The notes under the pieces were generated by a model. It ran no database searches, had not been told where the DNA came from, and was given only the letters and a program-made list of their open reading frames with translations. A program made the translations under genes and the position numbers. A stretch of 64,000 bases of DNA from Rhodospirillaceae bacterium (GTDB lineage: Bacteria; Pseudomonadota; Alphaproteobacteria; GCA-2731375). Of this stretch, positions 1 to 7,643 are shown one piece after another (within the stretch, counting starts at the first letter, position 1; each line of letters begins with the position of its first letter). Location of the stretch: positions 1-64,000 of the forward strand of contig JABIWH010000065.1 in NCBI GenBank assembly GCA_018701215.1. The letters are read 5' to 3'.

Positions 1-1
1 C

Positions 2-1093
2 GCAAATAAAGCTCCACGGTGTACATCTCCCACCTTCCATCCCAAAAGGACCGAAGGTTACAGGTGGCAAGGTTTTATCCCGCCCGCAGCTGGGAAAATC
101 CCGCCGCTACCGTGGACCAATTTGTCACCGCCGTTCTCACTCGATGGATACTCCATCGCACCTCTGGGCAGTGGTTTATCGCATAGGCGAATGCACGATA
201 TTGTGAATGCCGGTCTTGAACGCCGGGGGCTTGAAGATTTAGCCTTTGATGAAAAAATCGAAAAGCAATTCGAAAACTCCACTCCCACATTTCTTGTGTC
301 GTACGAAATGGTGGTAGCAGCCGATCACGATGATGCGCTCGACCATTGCCGGTCACATGCCGACCTCATATTTCAGATATTGGGCTTGGACCGAGGGCAG
401 ATGCCACGAGAGTTTGCGAGCATGGTAATTGAGCACGGGTCCAATCAGCTGTGGTACCTGTATCAAATGCCAGGCTACAGAGGCAATTTGGCGTCGGATT
501 TCAATCCTGTCTCGACGGCAAACCGGATTGAGCGACTCCTGCCAAAACTAATGGCCGATCCCTTTTCGCGATTATTGATTAAGACCTATGCTGAGGCAAC
601 GGCTGAAATGGACTATGGCTTTTCTTTAATTCGCTACTGGTCCGTTATGGAGTTGGTCGCAGATAAGAATATAGCAAATCGCGGCGCCCCACTTGCACAT
701 CCCGATGGCACGCCGATACTAAACAGAAAGGGAAATCCAGAAACCACGAATTCAAAGCTCGGAAGAGTCTATGCATATATTTTGGCAAATAATGCTTTCA
801 AGTCGCACGGAACGTACACAGAGAATGGTTCACAAAAAAGTTATATGGTTGGTAGGGATCCATCCGATCCGGCTTATACGCCCGCTACTGAATTGATACC
901 GTTGTGGGATCTGGTTCGCGCTGTTTACGCGATTAGAAACGCTGTTGCTCATGAGGGACAGTTTGATCTGGACCAAGCCATGACAGGAGATGCGTATCAA
1001 ATGCTCGCCGCCCGGCTGAAGAAGTCGAGCAATCCAGATCCTCTTCGATTTATCAAACAACAAGCGCAGCTGGTTCTTTGGCGTGAAGTGTAG
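2..1093 (+). CDS. HEPN-like protein, 5' end cut by window edge
   Basis: The reading frame is open from the first bases of the window. The only start-like codon in the window is a TTG at 122 with no convincing ribosome site, so the true start is probably upstream; from the TTG the protein is 323 residues. I do not recognise an exact family. Numbering from the TTG, a helical segment around 165-183 (FSLIRYWSVMELVADK) and the C-terminal IRNAVAHEG segment give an R272-x4-H277 motif, which resembles the Rx4-6H active site of HEPN ribonuclease domains. HEPN proteins are common in toxin-antitoxin and defence systems; that role here is inference. Base composition is clearly lower in GC than the rest of the window, consistent with acquisition by transfer. 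No partner gene with a recognisable nucleotidyltransferase or antitoxin follows. Confidence 0.6.
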   Translation, partial: ANKAPRCTSPTFHPKRTEGYRWQGFIPPAAGKIPPLPWTNLSPPFSLDGYSIAPLGSGLSHRRMHDIVNAGLERRGLEDLAFDEKIEKQFENSTPTFLVSYEMVVAADHDDALDHCRSHADLIFQILGLDRGQMPREFASMVIEHGSNQLWYLYQMPGYRGNLASDFNPVSTANRIERLLPKLMADPFSRLLIKTYAEATAEMDYGFSLIRYWSVMELVADKNIANRGAPLAHPDGTPILNRKGNPETTNSKLGRVYAYILANNAFKSHGTYTENGSQKSYMVGRDPSDPAYTPATELIPLWDLVRAVYAIRNAVAHEGQFDLDQAMTGDAYQMLAARLKKSSNPDPLRFIKQQAQLVLWREV

Positions 1094-1308
1094 GTGGCTC
1101 GGACAGGTATCCGGTCCTACCAAATGATGACAGAATCGGCCAAGCGCGGTGTCCGTTGATGGTCTGAACGCTCTCAATGCCCCGAAATAATCAATTCGTC
1201 GCTGTGTCGATGTGCCATGATTGTTCTCCTTGATGGCTGTAATTCCATTCAAGGACGCGGAACAAAACTGTGGCAAGTCCAGTCTGCTGTACGTGGAATG
1301 TAGACATG

Positions 1309-1695
1309 TCATAAGCCTCGTTTCAAAGACTCGAGCGCGGCAATTGCCATTGCTTCGTCAATGTAAGCATCCGTTTCAGGTGTGGCATGTTCGAGTGCTG
1401 TGCGTCTAATGGCCTCCCATTCTCCAGGCCCATCGTCAAAAGATTCTTTGTGACCTTCGACCTCACCTGCCAAGTATTCAGCACCCATTACAACTGTGAA
1501 TGCCGCGCGCATCGCAAATGCAGAGTGAGCGCCATTGTCAAACGGTCCCTGAGCAGCCCAGACCGGCATTACCTGTTTGGCAACGTCCGATGCGACATCG
1601 AAGGCGCGCGAATTTACCCAATGGCGAAATCCCAACCAACTTCCCAAAATAACCAACAGTACGACTAACAATATCGTGATTGCAGTGGTGTTCAT
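1309..1695 (-). CDS. small single-span membrane protein, unknown function
   Basis: A 128-residue protein that I do not recognise. Residues 5-24 (AITILLVVLLVILGSWLGF) form one strongly hydrophobic segment, probably an N-terminal membrane anchor. The rest is a soluble, mostly helical, acidic domain of about 100 residues with no cysteine and no catalytic motif I can name. It lies alone between a HEPN-like gene on the other strand and a noncoding stretch. Its codon use is more AT-rich than the metabolic genes from 2.07 kb onward. It could be a spurious call, but the clean N-terminal anchor and absence of a better frame on the other strand favour a real gene. Confidence 0.5.
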   Translation of the reverse strand: MNTTAITILLVVLLVILGSWLGFRHWVNSRAFDVASDVAKQVMPVWAAQGPFDNGAHSAFAMRAAFTVVMGAEYLAGEVEGHKESFDDGPGEWEAIRRTALEHATPETDAYIDEAMAIAALESLKRGL

Positions 1696-2066
1696 TGGCC
1701 AATTTCCCCGCTTAACGCCAGCGTCCGTGATCTGGATTAGCGCGCGTCCGCGTGCCAGATGTTGCAGCTTGTAATATTCTCGCAGAGAAGCCGTTGGTTG
1801 TACATGGTGTGAGCCGTGCGCGGGTGGCGACGATTAGCGCCACATGATGATCTGCTTACGGACCACTTAAACGGCTATCTATCAGCCATTGTTCGGATGG
1901 GTTGCGGTGGTGTGGTGCGGTGCTACGATGGGGCACATGGAATGGCTGAGGAAGACAATCGCGTCTACATTGCGGGCATCGTGAATCAAAGGGGACGCTA
2001 CCCATTACTCGGTGGGCGCAATACCCCTAGAAATTTCGGTGACAAAATTTGTCACTGAAAACCTTT
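1696..2066. other. noncoding stretch at the edge of the low-GC segment
   Basis: About 370 bp without a convincing gene. A plus-strand frame at 1816-2058 has no ribosome site and no family resemblance. I see no tRNA, IS end or attachment-site duplication. The stretch marks the change from the lower-GC accessory DNA on the left to the GC-rich metabolic genes on the right. Confidence 0.4.
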
Positions 2067-2753
2067 TTAAATAGCGTTATTTCCGGAACGTCCCTGCAAA
2101 TCCGGCTCGATCACTTCGCCTGGATAGTCCGGCTGCTGGCGCGGCGTGGCGGCGATGAAGGCGGGCAGGTCCACGCAGGCTTTGTAGACGTCATGGATCA
2201 GGGGATAGGGCGCCATGTCCACGTTGAAGCGGCTTAGTCCCTTGGCCACTTGCGGGATCAGATGCAGATCGGCCCAGCCCGGCGTCTTGCCAAAGCAATA
2301 GGGCCAGGCTGTTGGCCGCCGCGCCAACAACGCCTCCAGGGCGGCAAAACCGGTGGCGAACCAATGACGCTGCCAATGCTCTATGCCCGCCTGCGCCACC
2401 CCCAGTTCGTGGTGCAGGAAGCGCCGCACCCGGATCACGTCGATGGCATGCATCTCGGAGACCACATGCTGGGCGAAGCCACGGGCCTGGGCGCGGCGCA
2501 CCGGGTCGGTGGGCAACAGCGGTGGTTCGGGAAAGGTTTCCTCCAGATACTCCAGGATCGCCGTGGCCTGGGGCACGATTTGATCGCCGATTTTCAGGGC
2601 CGGCATCAGCCGCTGCGGATTGATTGTCTCGTAAGCGTCCCAGCCGATTTCGCCGACCGAGACATAGTCATAATCAATGCCCTTCAGGGCCAGGGCAATG
2701 CGCACCCGCTCACCGGCGGAATTGAGGTAGTTGGAATAGAGGGTGAGGGCCAT
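2067..2753 (-). CDS. glutathione S-transferase, zeta/maleylacetoacetate isomerase-like
   Basis: A 228-residue two-domain GST. The N-terminal thioredoxin-fold half shows LYSNYLNSAGERVRIALALKG, the conserved MPAL cis-proline segment (about 50-53) and the QATAILEYLEE glutathione-binding segment (about 62-72). The C-terminal half is helical and contains the WADLHLIPQV segment typical of zeta-class enzymes and maleylacetoacetate isomerase. In the zeta class the catalytic loop is normally SSCSWRVR; here it reads NSAGERVR, so the usual Cys is absent and the true reaction may differ. It starts 23 bp behind an MmgE/PrpD gene on the same strand, so the two are probably co-transcribed. Confidence 0.8.
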   Translation of the reverse strand: MALTLYSNYLNSAGERVRIALALKGIDYDYVSVGEIGWDAYETINPQRLMPALKIGDQIVPQATAILEYLEETFPEPPLLPTDPVRRAQARGFAQHVVSEMHAIDVIRVRRFLHHELGVAQAGIEHWQRHWFATGFAALEALLARRPTAWPYCFGKTPGWADLHLIPQVAKGLSRFNVDMAPYPLIHDVYKACVDLPAFIAATPRQQPDYPGEVIEPDLQGRSGNNAI

Positions 2754-2776
2754 GAGGATTGCAGCTCCCTGTGAAC

Positions 2777-4162
2777 TTAATGCAGCAACGCGGCCAGTCG
2801 GCCGATATCGCTGACGTCTTCCAGATTTTCGATCATGGCGATGACCTCTTCCGTGCGGCCCTGTTCCAGCACGGAGCCGGAGGCCAGGCGGAACTTTGTC
2901 TTTAGCTCAGCGTGGCTCATGGGATTGTCGCGGTGGCCTTTCGGGTAGGTGGCATGGCCGCTGAAGCGTCTATTGTCCGCCGTGACGATTTCCACCTGCA
3001 CCGGCATCCAATAGCCGTTCCAGTAGTTTCTGAATTCGTGGTTCAGATCCGCGTCCTGGGCGCCATCGGCTTTCTTTACCTTTTTCACCATTTCCAGCAC
3101 CTTCGGGCTGTGCATGTTCTCGTCGGCGTACCAGTGCGTGCCGGGCTCGGGCTCGTACGCCGCGATGGCCAGGGCATAGGCCAGGGAGAAGGCAGCATCC
3201 ATGGTGCCGTTGGCGCGATAGGTCATCAACATGGCCAGCGCCGGTGCGACGTTGATCTCCGCTATCTCGTCCGCCACGATCTGGTGCGTCTTCAGCAGAT
3301 CGGTGAAGACGTCCAGATAACTCTGCACCCACAAATTCGCCGGCCAGCGTTTATACAGCGTCTGCATGATCCAATAGTCCTTGCCCAAGGTGCTCAACAG
3401 CGCATCCAGCCGGTCGAAATCGCACTGATCGGAGCCGGCCAGAACCCAGAACCCGGTGGGCCCTTCCAGAATGGTATTCATCCCCGTCAGGCCCTTATGC
3501 GCATGCATGGCCGCGAACAGCCCGGACATGGCGGTCATGCCGTGGTTGTAATGATAGGTATCGGAGCGGGTTTCGACATATTTCCAGCACGCCCCCAACG
3601 GCGCGAAGGCGCCCGCGGTGCCGATCGCCGTGGCCATCTGGGCGCCATCCAGGCGCAAAATCTTGCCCGCCGCGATTGCGGAATTGAACGGTATCCAGGT
3701 CAGCATGCCCCATAATGCCTGTTGCCGTTCCTCCGACGGCTGGACGCAGATGCCAACGCGTCCGAACACTTCATAAGCCGCGACCACCGCCTCGATCAGC
3801 TGTTTGCCCGATGCCCCTTCCCGTTCGGCCATGGCCAGCCCGGCACCAACAGCCGCCGTTCCGGGATGGCCGACATAGAGCATATCGTTCCAATCAAGCA
3901 CGTCGGAGAGGGCGCCGTTGGCATAGGCGGCGGCAACGCAGGAAACCTTGGCGCCGCTGCCAACAATGGTGGCTTCCGTGGCGCCTCCGCCCATGTCCTG
4001 GGCCAGTTCGACGATTGTCTTGCCCAGGGGCAATGGAACGCCGCCGATCATGCAGCCAATGGTATCCATGATTATGCGTTTGGCCTGGTCCGTGACCTGT
4101 TCGGGCAGATCTTCGTAGCGGAGGTTCGCGGCATAACTGGCCAGAATTTCCGTGGCACCCAT
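2777..4162 (-). CDS. MmgE/PrpD family protein
   Basis: A 461-residue protein of the MmgE/PrpD fold, the family of 2-methylcitrate dehydratase, cis-aconitate decarboxylase and several uncharacterised dehydratases. The N-terminal signature is present (ASYAANLRYEDLP, then AKRIIMDTIGCMIGG), as are the central helical region (GALSDVLDWND, GHPGTAAVGAGLA) and the smaller C-terminal domain. The start has a good ribosome site (GAGGAGA, 4 bases before ATG). The gene lies upstream of a GST on the same strand and opposite an enolase-superfamily enzyme. Because no methylcitrate synthase is nearby, a role in propionate breakdown is doubtful; a hydratase/dehydratase acting on another dicarboxylic or sugar acid is more likely, but that is inference. 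Confidence 0.85.
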   Translation of the reverse strand: MGATEILASYAANLRYEDLPEQVTDQAKRIIMDTIGCMIGGVPLPLGKTIVELAQDMGGGATEATIVGSGAKVSCVAAAYANGALSDVLDWNDMLYVGHPGTAAVGAGLAMAEREGASGKQLIEAVVAAYEVFGRVGICVQPSEERQQALWGMLTWIPFNSAIAAGKILRLDGAQMATAIGTAGAFAPLGACWKYVETRSDTYHYNHGMTAMSGLFAAMHAHKGLTGMNTILEGPTGFWVLAGSDQCDFDRLDALLSTLGKDYWIMQTLYKRWPANLWVQSYLDVFTDLLKTHQIVADEIAEINVAPALAMLMTYRANGTMDAAFSLAYALAIAAYEPEPGTHWYADENMHSPKVLEMVKKVKKADGAQDADLNHEFRNYWNGYWMPVQVEIVTADNRRFSGHATYPKGHRDNPMSHAELKTKFRLASGSVLEQGRTEEVIAMIENLEDVSDIGRLAALLH

Positions 4163-4373
4163 GACATCTCCTCAATCGGCTAACGGTTCCGCATTCCAAC
4201 CGTTTCAGAATGCGCGCGCCATTTGTTGTGAGTTTTCTGTTGCTGGAAGCGTCGCCCCGGCGACGAAACCTGTCAAGGCCATCGCCCTTTCGTAGCCGCC
4301 GAATTGATCAAATCCGCAATATCCGCCACTATTCCACCTGAAGCAGGCTGGCCAGTGTAGGGAGGAAACGAAA

Positions 4374-5474
4374 ATGAAGATCACCAACGTCAAAGTGGAC
4401 ACGTTCAATTGGAAGTCCGAGGGCTGGAAGACCGGCGTTGGCACCACGTTCGGCGCCACGCAACAGCTGGGCATCGTCACGGTGGAGACCGACGAGGGGA
4501 TCAGCGGCAATGCCTTTTTGGGTTCCTCGCGGATGAGCGCAAATCATTACGCGCCGGGCCTGATCGAATTCATCAAGCCCATGATCATGGGCCGCAACCC
4601 CCAGGATATCGGCACCATCTGGTGGGAAATGTGGAAGATGAACCGTTCCGTCGCCACCAACGTGATCGGCGCCATCGATGTCTGCCTGTGGGACATCAAC
4701 GGCAAGATCGCCAACCAGCCCATTCATCGCCTGCTGGGCACCTGCAAGGAAGTGGTGCCGGTCTATTCCTCCACCGCCTATCACGCCACCCCCGAGGAGT
4801 ATGTCGAGGAGGCGCTGCGTTTCAAGGAAATGGGCTGGACCGCGCATAAACTGCACCCTCACGGCACCGCCAAGGCGGATATCGAAATATCCCAGGCCGT
4901 GCGGATGGGCGTCGGCGACGATATGAAGCTGATGATGGATAGCATGTGGGCCTATCAATACGAGGACGCCATGCGCGTCGGCCGCGCCATCGAGGAGCTG
5001 GATTTTTATTGGTACGAAGATCCGTTGGTGGAGGAAGACATCTATAACTACGTCAAGCTGAAGCAAAAGCTGGACATCCCCATCATGTCGACGGAATACG
5101 CGCCGGGGCGCTTTTACGGCATGGCGCAATGGATCACCCAGAACGCCACGGACATGCTGCGCGGCGACGTCGCGGCCACGGGCGGCATCACGCCCATGGT
5201 GCGTCTATGCCATCTGGCCGAAGGCTTCAACATGAAGTGCGAGATCCACCACGGCGGCAACTCGCTCAACAACGTGGCCAACCTGCATGTCACCATGGCG
5301 GTGCCGAACTGTGAGTTCTTTGAGTTCTTCCCCTGCACCGGCAACAACGAATACGGCCTGGTGGAAGACATCCAGTATGTGGACGGCTACGTGCACGCAC
5401 CCACGGAACCGGGCCTGGGCTATGAGATCGACTGGGATTTGGTGAAGCGCGAACACACGGGCACGCTCGAGTAG
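4374..5474 (+). CDS. mandelate racemase/muconate lactonizing enzyme family protein
   Basis: A 366-residue enolase-superfamily enzyme: an alpha+beta capping domain followed by a TIM barrel. Magnesium ligands are visible in MMDSM (Asp), WYEDP (Glu) and MSTEYA (Glu). A downstream RGDVAATGGIT segment and IHHGGN supply the Asp/His pair seen in the mandelate racemase subgroup. The usual KxK catalytic motif is KLH here (AHKLHP). Members abstract a proton next to a carboxylate; most relatives with this layout are sugar-acid dehydratases or racemases. A strong ribosome site (AGGGAGG) precedes the ATG. It is divergent from MmgE/PrpD with about 210 bp between. The substrate cannot be told from sequence. 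Confidence 0.85.
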   Translation: MKITNVKVDTFNWKSEGWKTGVGTTFGATQQLGIVTVETDEGISGNAFLGSSRMSANHYAPGLIEFIKPMIMGRNPQDIGTIWWEMWKMNRSVATNVIGAIDVCLWDINGKIANQPIHRLLGTCKEVVPVYSSTAYHATPEEYVEEALRFKEMGWTAHKLHPHGTAKADIEISQAVRMGVGDDMKLMMDSMWAYQYEDAMRVGRAIEELDFYWYEDPLVEEDIYNYVKLKQKLDIPIMSTEYAPGRFYGMAQWITQNATDMLRGDVAATGGITPMVRLCHLAEGFNMKCEIHHGGNSLNNVANLHVTMAVPNCEFFEFFPCTGNNEYGLVEDIQYVDGYVHAPTEPGLGYEIDWDLVKREHTGTLE

Positions 5475-5528
5475 GCCGCCGTTATGTCTCGCGCTTATGC
5501 GCCCAAGAACGCTTTGGCCGCACCGCTA

Positions 5529-5565
5529 CACGGGTGCGGCGCAGCGGCGCCGGGCCGCACCCGTG
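5529..5565. terminator. long inverted repeat behind the enolase-superfamily gene
   Basis: Twelve-base arms (5529-5540 CACGGGTGCGGC and 5554-5565 GCCGCACCCGTG) are perfectly complementary around a 13-base loop. The hairpin lies 55 bp behind the stop of the plus-strand gene, between convergent genes. There is no clear T run, so it may be a bidirectional terminator or a REP-like palindrome. Confidence 0.5.
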
Positions 5566-5591
5566 GCCTGGAGTAGCCATATCAGAAATAG

Positions 5592-5640
5592 TCCAGCCAC
5601 CCGCTCCCCCAAAGAGTTGGCCAGGAGGAGCGGGCGGCTG
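5592..5640. terminator. long inverted repeat behind the PuuD-type gene
   Basis: Arms 5592-5606 and 5626-5640 pair over 15 positions with a single A/C mismatch (CCAGCC-A-CCCGCTCC against GGAGCGGG-C-GGCTGG), around a 19-base loop. It is 19 bp downstream of the minus-strand PuuD-type stop codon, a plausible place for a terminator of that gene. It is a different sequence from the neighbouring hairpin at 5529-5565. Confidence 0.5.
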
Positions 5641-5659
5641 GGCCGGGAACGATAGCCCG

Positions 5660-6265
5660 TTAGTAGATATTCTGCGCCGAGACCATGGCAAAGAGCATGG
5701 GGATCGACAGCAGCGTATTGGTGCGCGAGAACAGCATCGCCGTCCGCGCCGAGGCCGCCTTGGTGTCTGCATCCGCCTCAACAATACCCAGCGCCTTTTT
5801 CTGGTTCGGCCAGATGATGAACCAGACGTTGAACCACATGATGGCGCCCAGCCACATGCCGATGCCGATGGCGGTGTGCTTGGGCACGCCGTCGGTCAGG
5901 CCCAGCGCGATGGCGTCAATGACGTAACCGCTCATCCAGGCCAGCAGCAGACCGGTGACAATGGTGCCCATGGCGCCCCAGCGGAACCAGAACAGGGCGC
6001 ACGGTGCGATATGCTTGCCAATCGCCGGTTTCTGCTCGTCCGGAATGGAGGGCATGGTCGGGATCTGCACGAAATTGAAATACCACAAGATGCCGATCCA
6101 CATCACACCGCACAGCACATGCAGCCAGCGCATGAAGAACGTCGCCCAGGCCATATCGAAGGCAAAAGCACCCGCATGCCAACTCATGAGCACAACAATC
6201 ATGATCACCGTCAGCACGACGCCCGCGATCACCGTGTTCCGTAAATTTGTAAGAATACCCGCCAT
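5660..6265 (-). CDS. puuD: PuuD-type urate hydroxylase membrane domain, no cytochrome c part
   Basis: A 201-residue polytopic membrane protein. It matches the membrane part of the PuuD (DUF989) family, with FMRWLHVLCGVMWIGILWYFNFVQ, FWFRWGAMGTIVTGLLLAW and GAIMWFNVWFIIWPNQKKALG. About five hydrophobic segments are visible. PuuD proteins described as urate hydroxylases normally carry a C-terminal cytochrome c domain and are about 400 residues; here the protein stops after the membrane domain and no CxxCH follows before the next gene. Conserved His residues (for example HVLCG) may bind haem. No other purine-degradation gene is in the window, so urate oxidation is uncertain. The start has AGGGGA upstream. 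Confidence 0.75.
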   Translation of the reverse strand: MAGILTNLRNTVIAGVVLTVIMIVVLMSWHAGAFAFDMAWATFFMRWLHVLCGVMWIGILWYFNFVQIPTMPSIPDEQKPAIGKHIAPCALFWFRWGAMGTIVTGLLLAWMSGYVIDAIALGLTDGVPKHTAIGIGMWLGAIMWFNVWFIIWPNQKKALGIVEADADTKAASARTAMLFSRTNTLLSIPMLFAMVSAQNIY

Positions 6266-6404
6266 TATTCGTGTCCCCTGCGTTAATTTGTTGATTCACT
6301 GATAACAGAGTAGCATTAACGTAACGAATTTCAAAAATATCACCTACTAAGACGCATTATTATTCGCCCCGTAACGAGCAGCCTCAGCCAGAAAGTCCCC
6401 AGCC

Positions 6405-7628
6405 ATGAGCTTTGACTACACCCCCCTCTTCCGGAATAATCTGCCCGCCCCCGCCGCCGCCCGTTGGGGAGGCTTTCCCAAATACAGCTTCATCGGCGGC
6501 AACAACGATGCCGCCTCCGTCCCAGTGCAGCCGCTGCTGGATGCCCTGGCCAAGGTGATGCAGCGCGATGGCCAGCAATTGGCAACCTATGGCATGAACA
6601 GCGGGCCCCAGGGCTATCGTCCCCTGCGCGAGGCGATCGCGAAATTGCTCGAAACCAACGCTCACATGCCCACGGACCCGGACGACATGCTGATCACCAC
6701 GGGCTCCAACCAGGGGATTGATCTGGTCAACGATGCCTTTTTGAGCGCCGGCGACACGGTGATCGTGGAAGAGGTCTGCTATGCCTCCTCGTTGAGCCGG
6801 CTGCGCTATCTGGGCGTCAACTACGTCCTCATCGACGTCGACGAAGACGGCATGAATATGGCGCAACTGGACCAGGTTCTGGCGGATCTGCAGAGCAAGG
6901 GCAGCCAGGCGAAATACATTTACACAATTCCGACGGTACAGAATCCGTCCGGCACCATCATGAGCGTCGAAAAGCGCCAGAAAATGCTGGATCTGGCACG
7001 GAAATACGGTGTGCCGATCTTTGAAGATGACTGCTATTCCGATCTGACCTGGGACGGCACACGCCCGCCCACCATCCGTTCCATGGATGATGCGGGACAG
7101 GTGATCTATTGCGCCACTTTCTCGAAATCCATCGCGCCGGCCTTGCGCATTGGCTATGTGGTCGCCGATTGGCCGGTGCTCAGCCAGCTGATACCGTTGA
7201 AGACCGACGGCGGCTGCGGTGCGTTGGAGCAAATGGCCCTGGCGGAATTCTGCAACACGCAATTCAACGACCATGTAGCGGAATTGCGTGGCACCCTGAA
7301 GGCGAAATGCGATCTGATGCTCTCGGTGCTCGACGAACAGTTCGGCACCACGGCGGAAATCATCCCACCCAAGGGCGGCATTTTCATCTGGATCACCATG
7401 CCGGAGGAGGTCGATACGGATAAGTTGGCCAAAGTCGCGGCGGCCCAGGGCGTTGTCATCAATCCAGGCTCTGAATGGTCGGCGGACCCGGTCAGCGGCC
7501 GGCACCGCTTCCGCCTGTGCTTTGGCAACCCGACGCACGCGCAAATCCGCGAAGGCGTGACGCTGCTGGCGGAGATCTGTCATGAGGAATTCGGCGTGCC
7601 CCTACGTGGTGCCAACGTCGAACGCTAG
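6405..7628 (+). CDS. PLP-dependent aminotransferase, class I/II (2-aminoadipate/MocR-like fold)
   Basis: A 407-residue fold-type I aminotransferase. It has the substrate/cofactor stretch YGMNSGPQGYRPLREAI (about 62-78), the LITTGSNQGIDL segment (96-107), NPSG (180-183), FEDDCYSDL (206-214, the Asp that binds the PLP nitrogen) and the PLP lysine at about K241 (TFSKSIAPALRIGY). This resembles 2-aminoadipate transaminase (LysN) and the catalytic half of MocR regulators, but there is no winged-helix DNA-binding domain. It is divergent from the PuuD-type gene. The next gene starts 15 bp later on the same strand. The amino donor and acceptor are unknown. Confidence 0.85.
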   Translation: MSFDYTPLFRNNLPAPAAARWGGFPKYSFIGGNNDAASVPVQPLLDALAKVMQRDGQQLATYGMNSGPQGYRPLREAIAKLLETNAHMPTDPDDMLITTGSNQGIDLVNDAFLSAGDTVIVEEVCYASSLSRLRYLGVNYVLIDVDEDGMNMAQLDQVLADLQSKGSQAKYIYTIPTVQNPSGTIMSVEKRQKMLDLARKYGVPIFEDDCYSDLTWDGTRPPTIRSMDDAGQVIYCATFSKSIAPALRIGYVVADWPVLSQLIPLKTDGGCGALEQMALAEFCNTQFNDHVAELRGTLKAKCDLMLSVLDEQFGTTAEIIPPKGGIFIWITMPEEVDTDKLAKVAAAQGVVINPGSEWSADPVSGRHRFRLCFGNPTHAQIREGVTLLAEICHEEFGVPLRGANVER

Positions 7629-7643
7629 GCACCACCCAACCGT

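Noticed and set aside
1816..2058. Plus-strand frame of 80 codons
   Set aside because: No ribosome site, no family resemblance and arginine/glycine-rich chance composition.
6384..7583. Long minus-strand frame opposite the aminotransferase
   Set aside because: Antisense shadow of a gene with clear PLP motifs; no ribosome site or domain.
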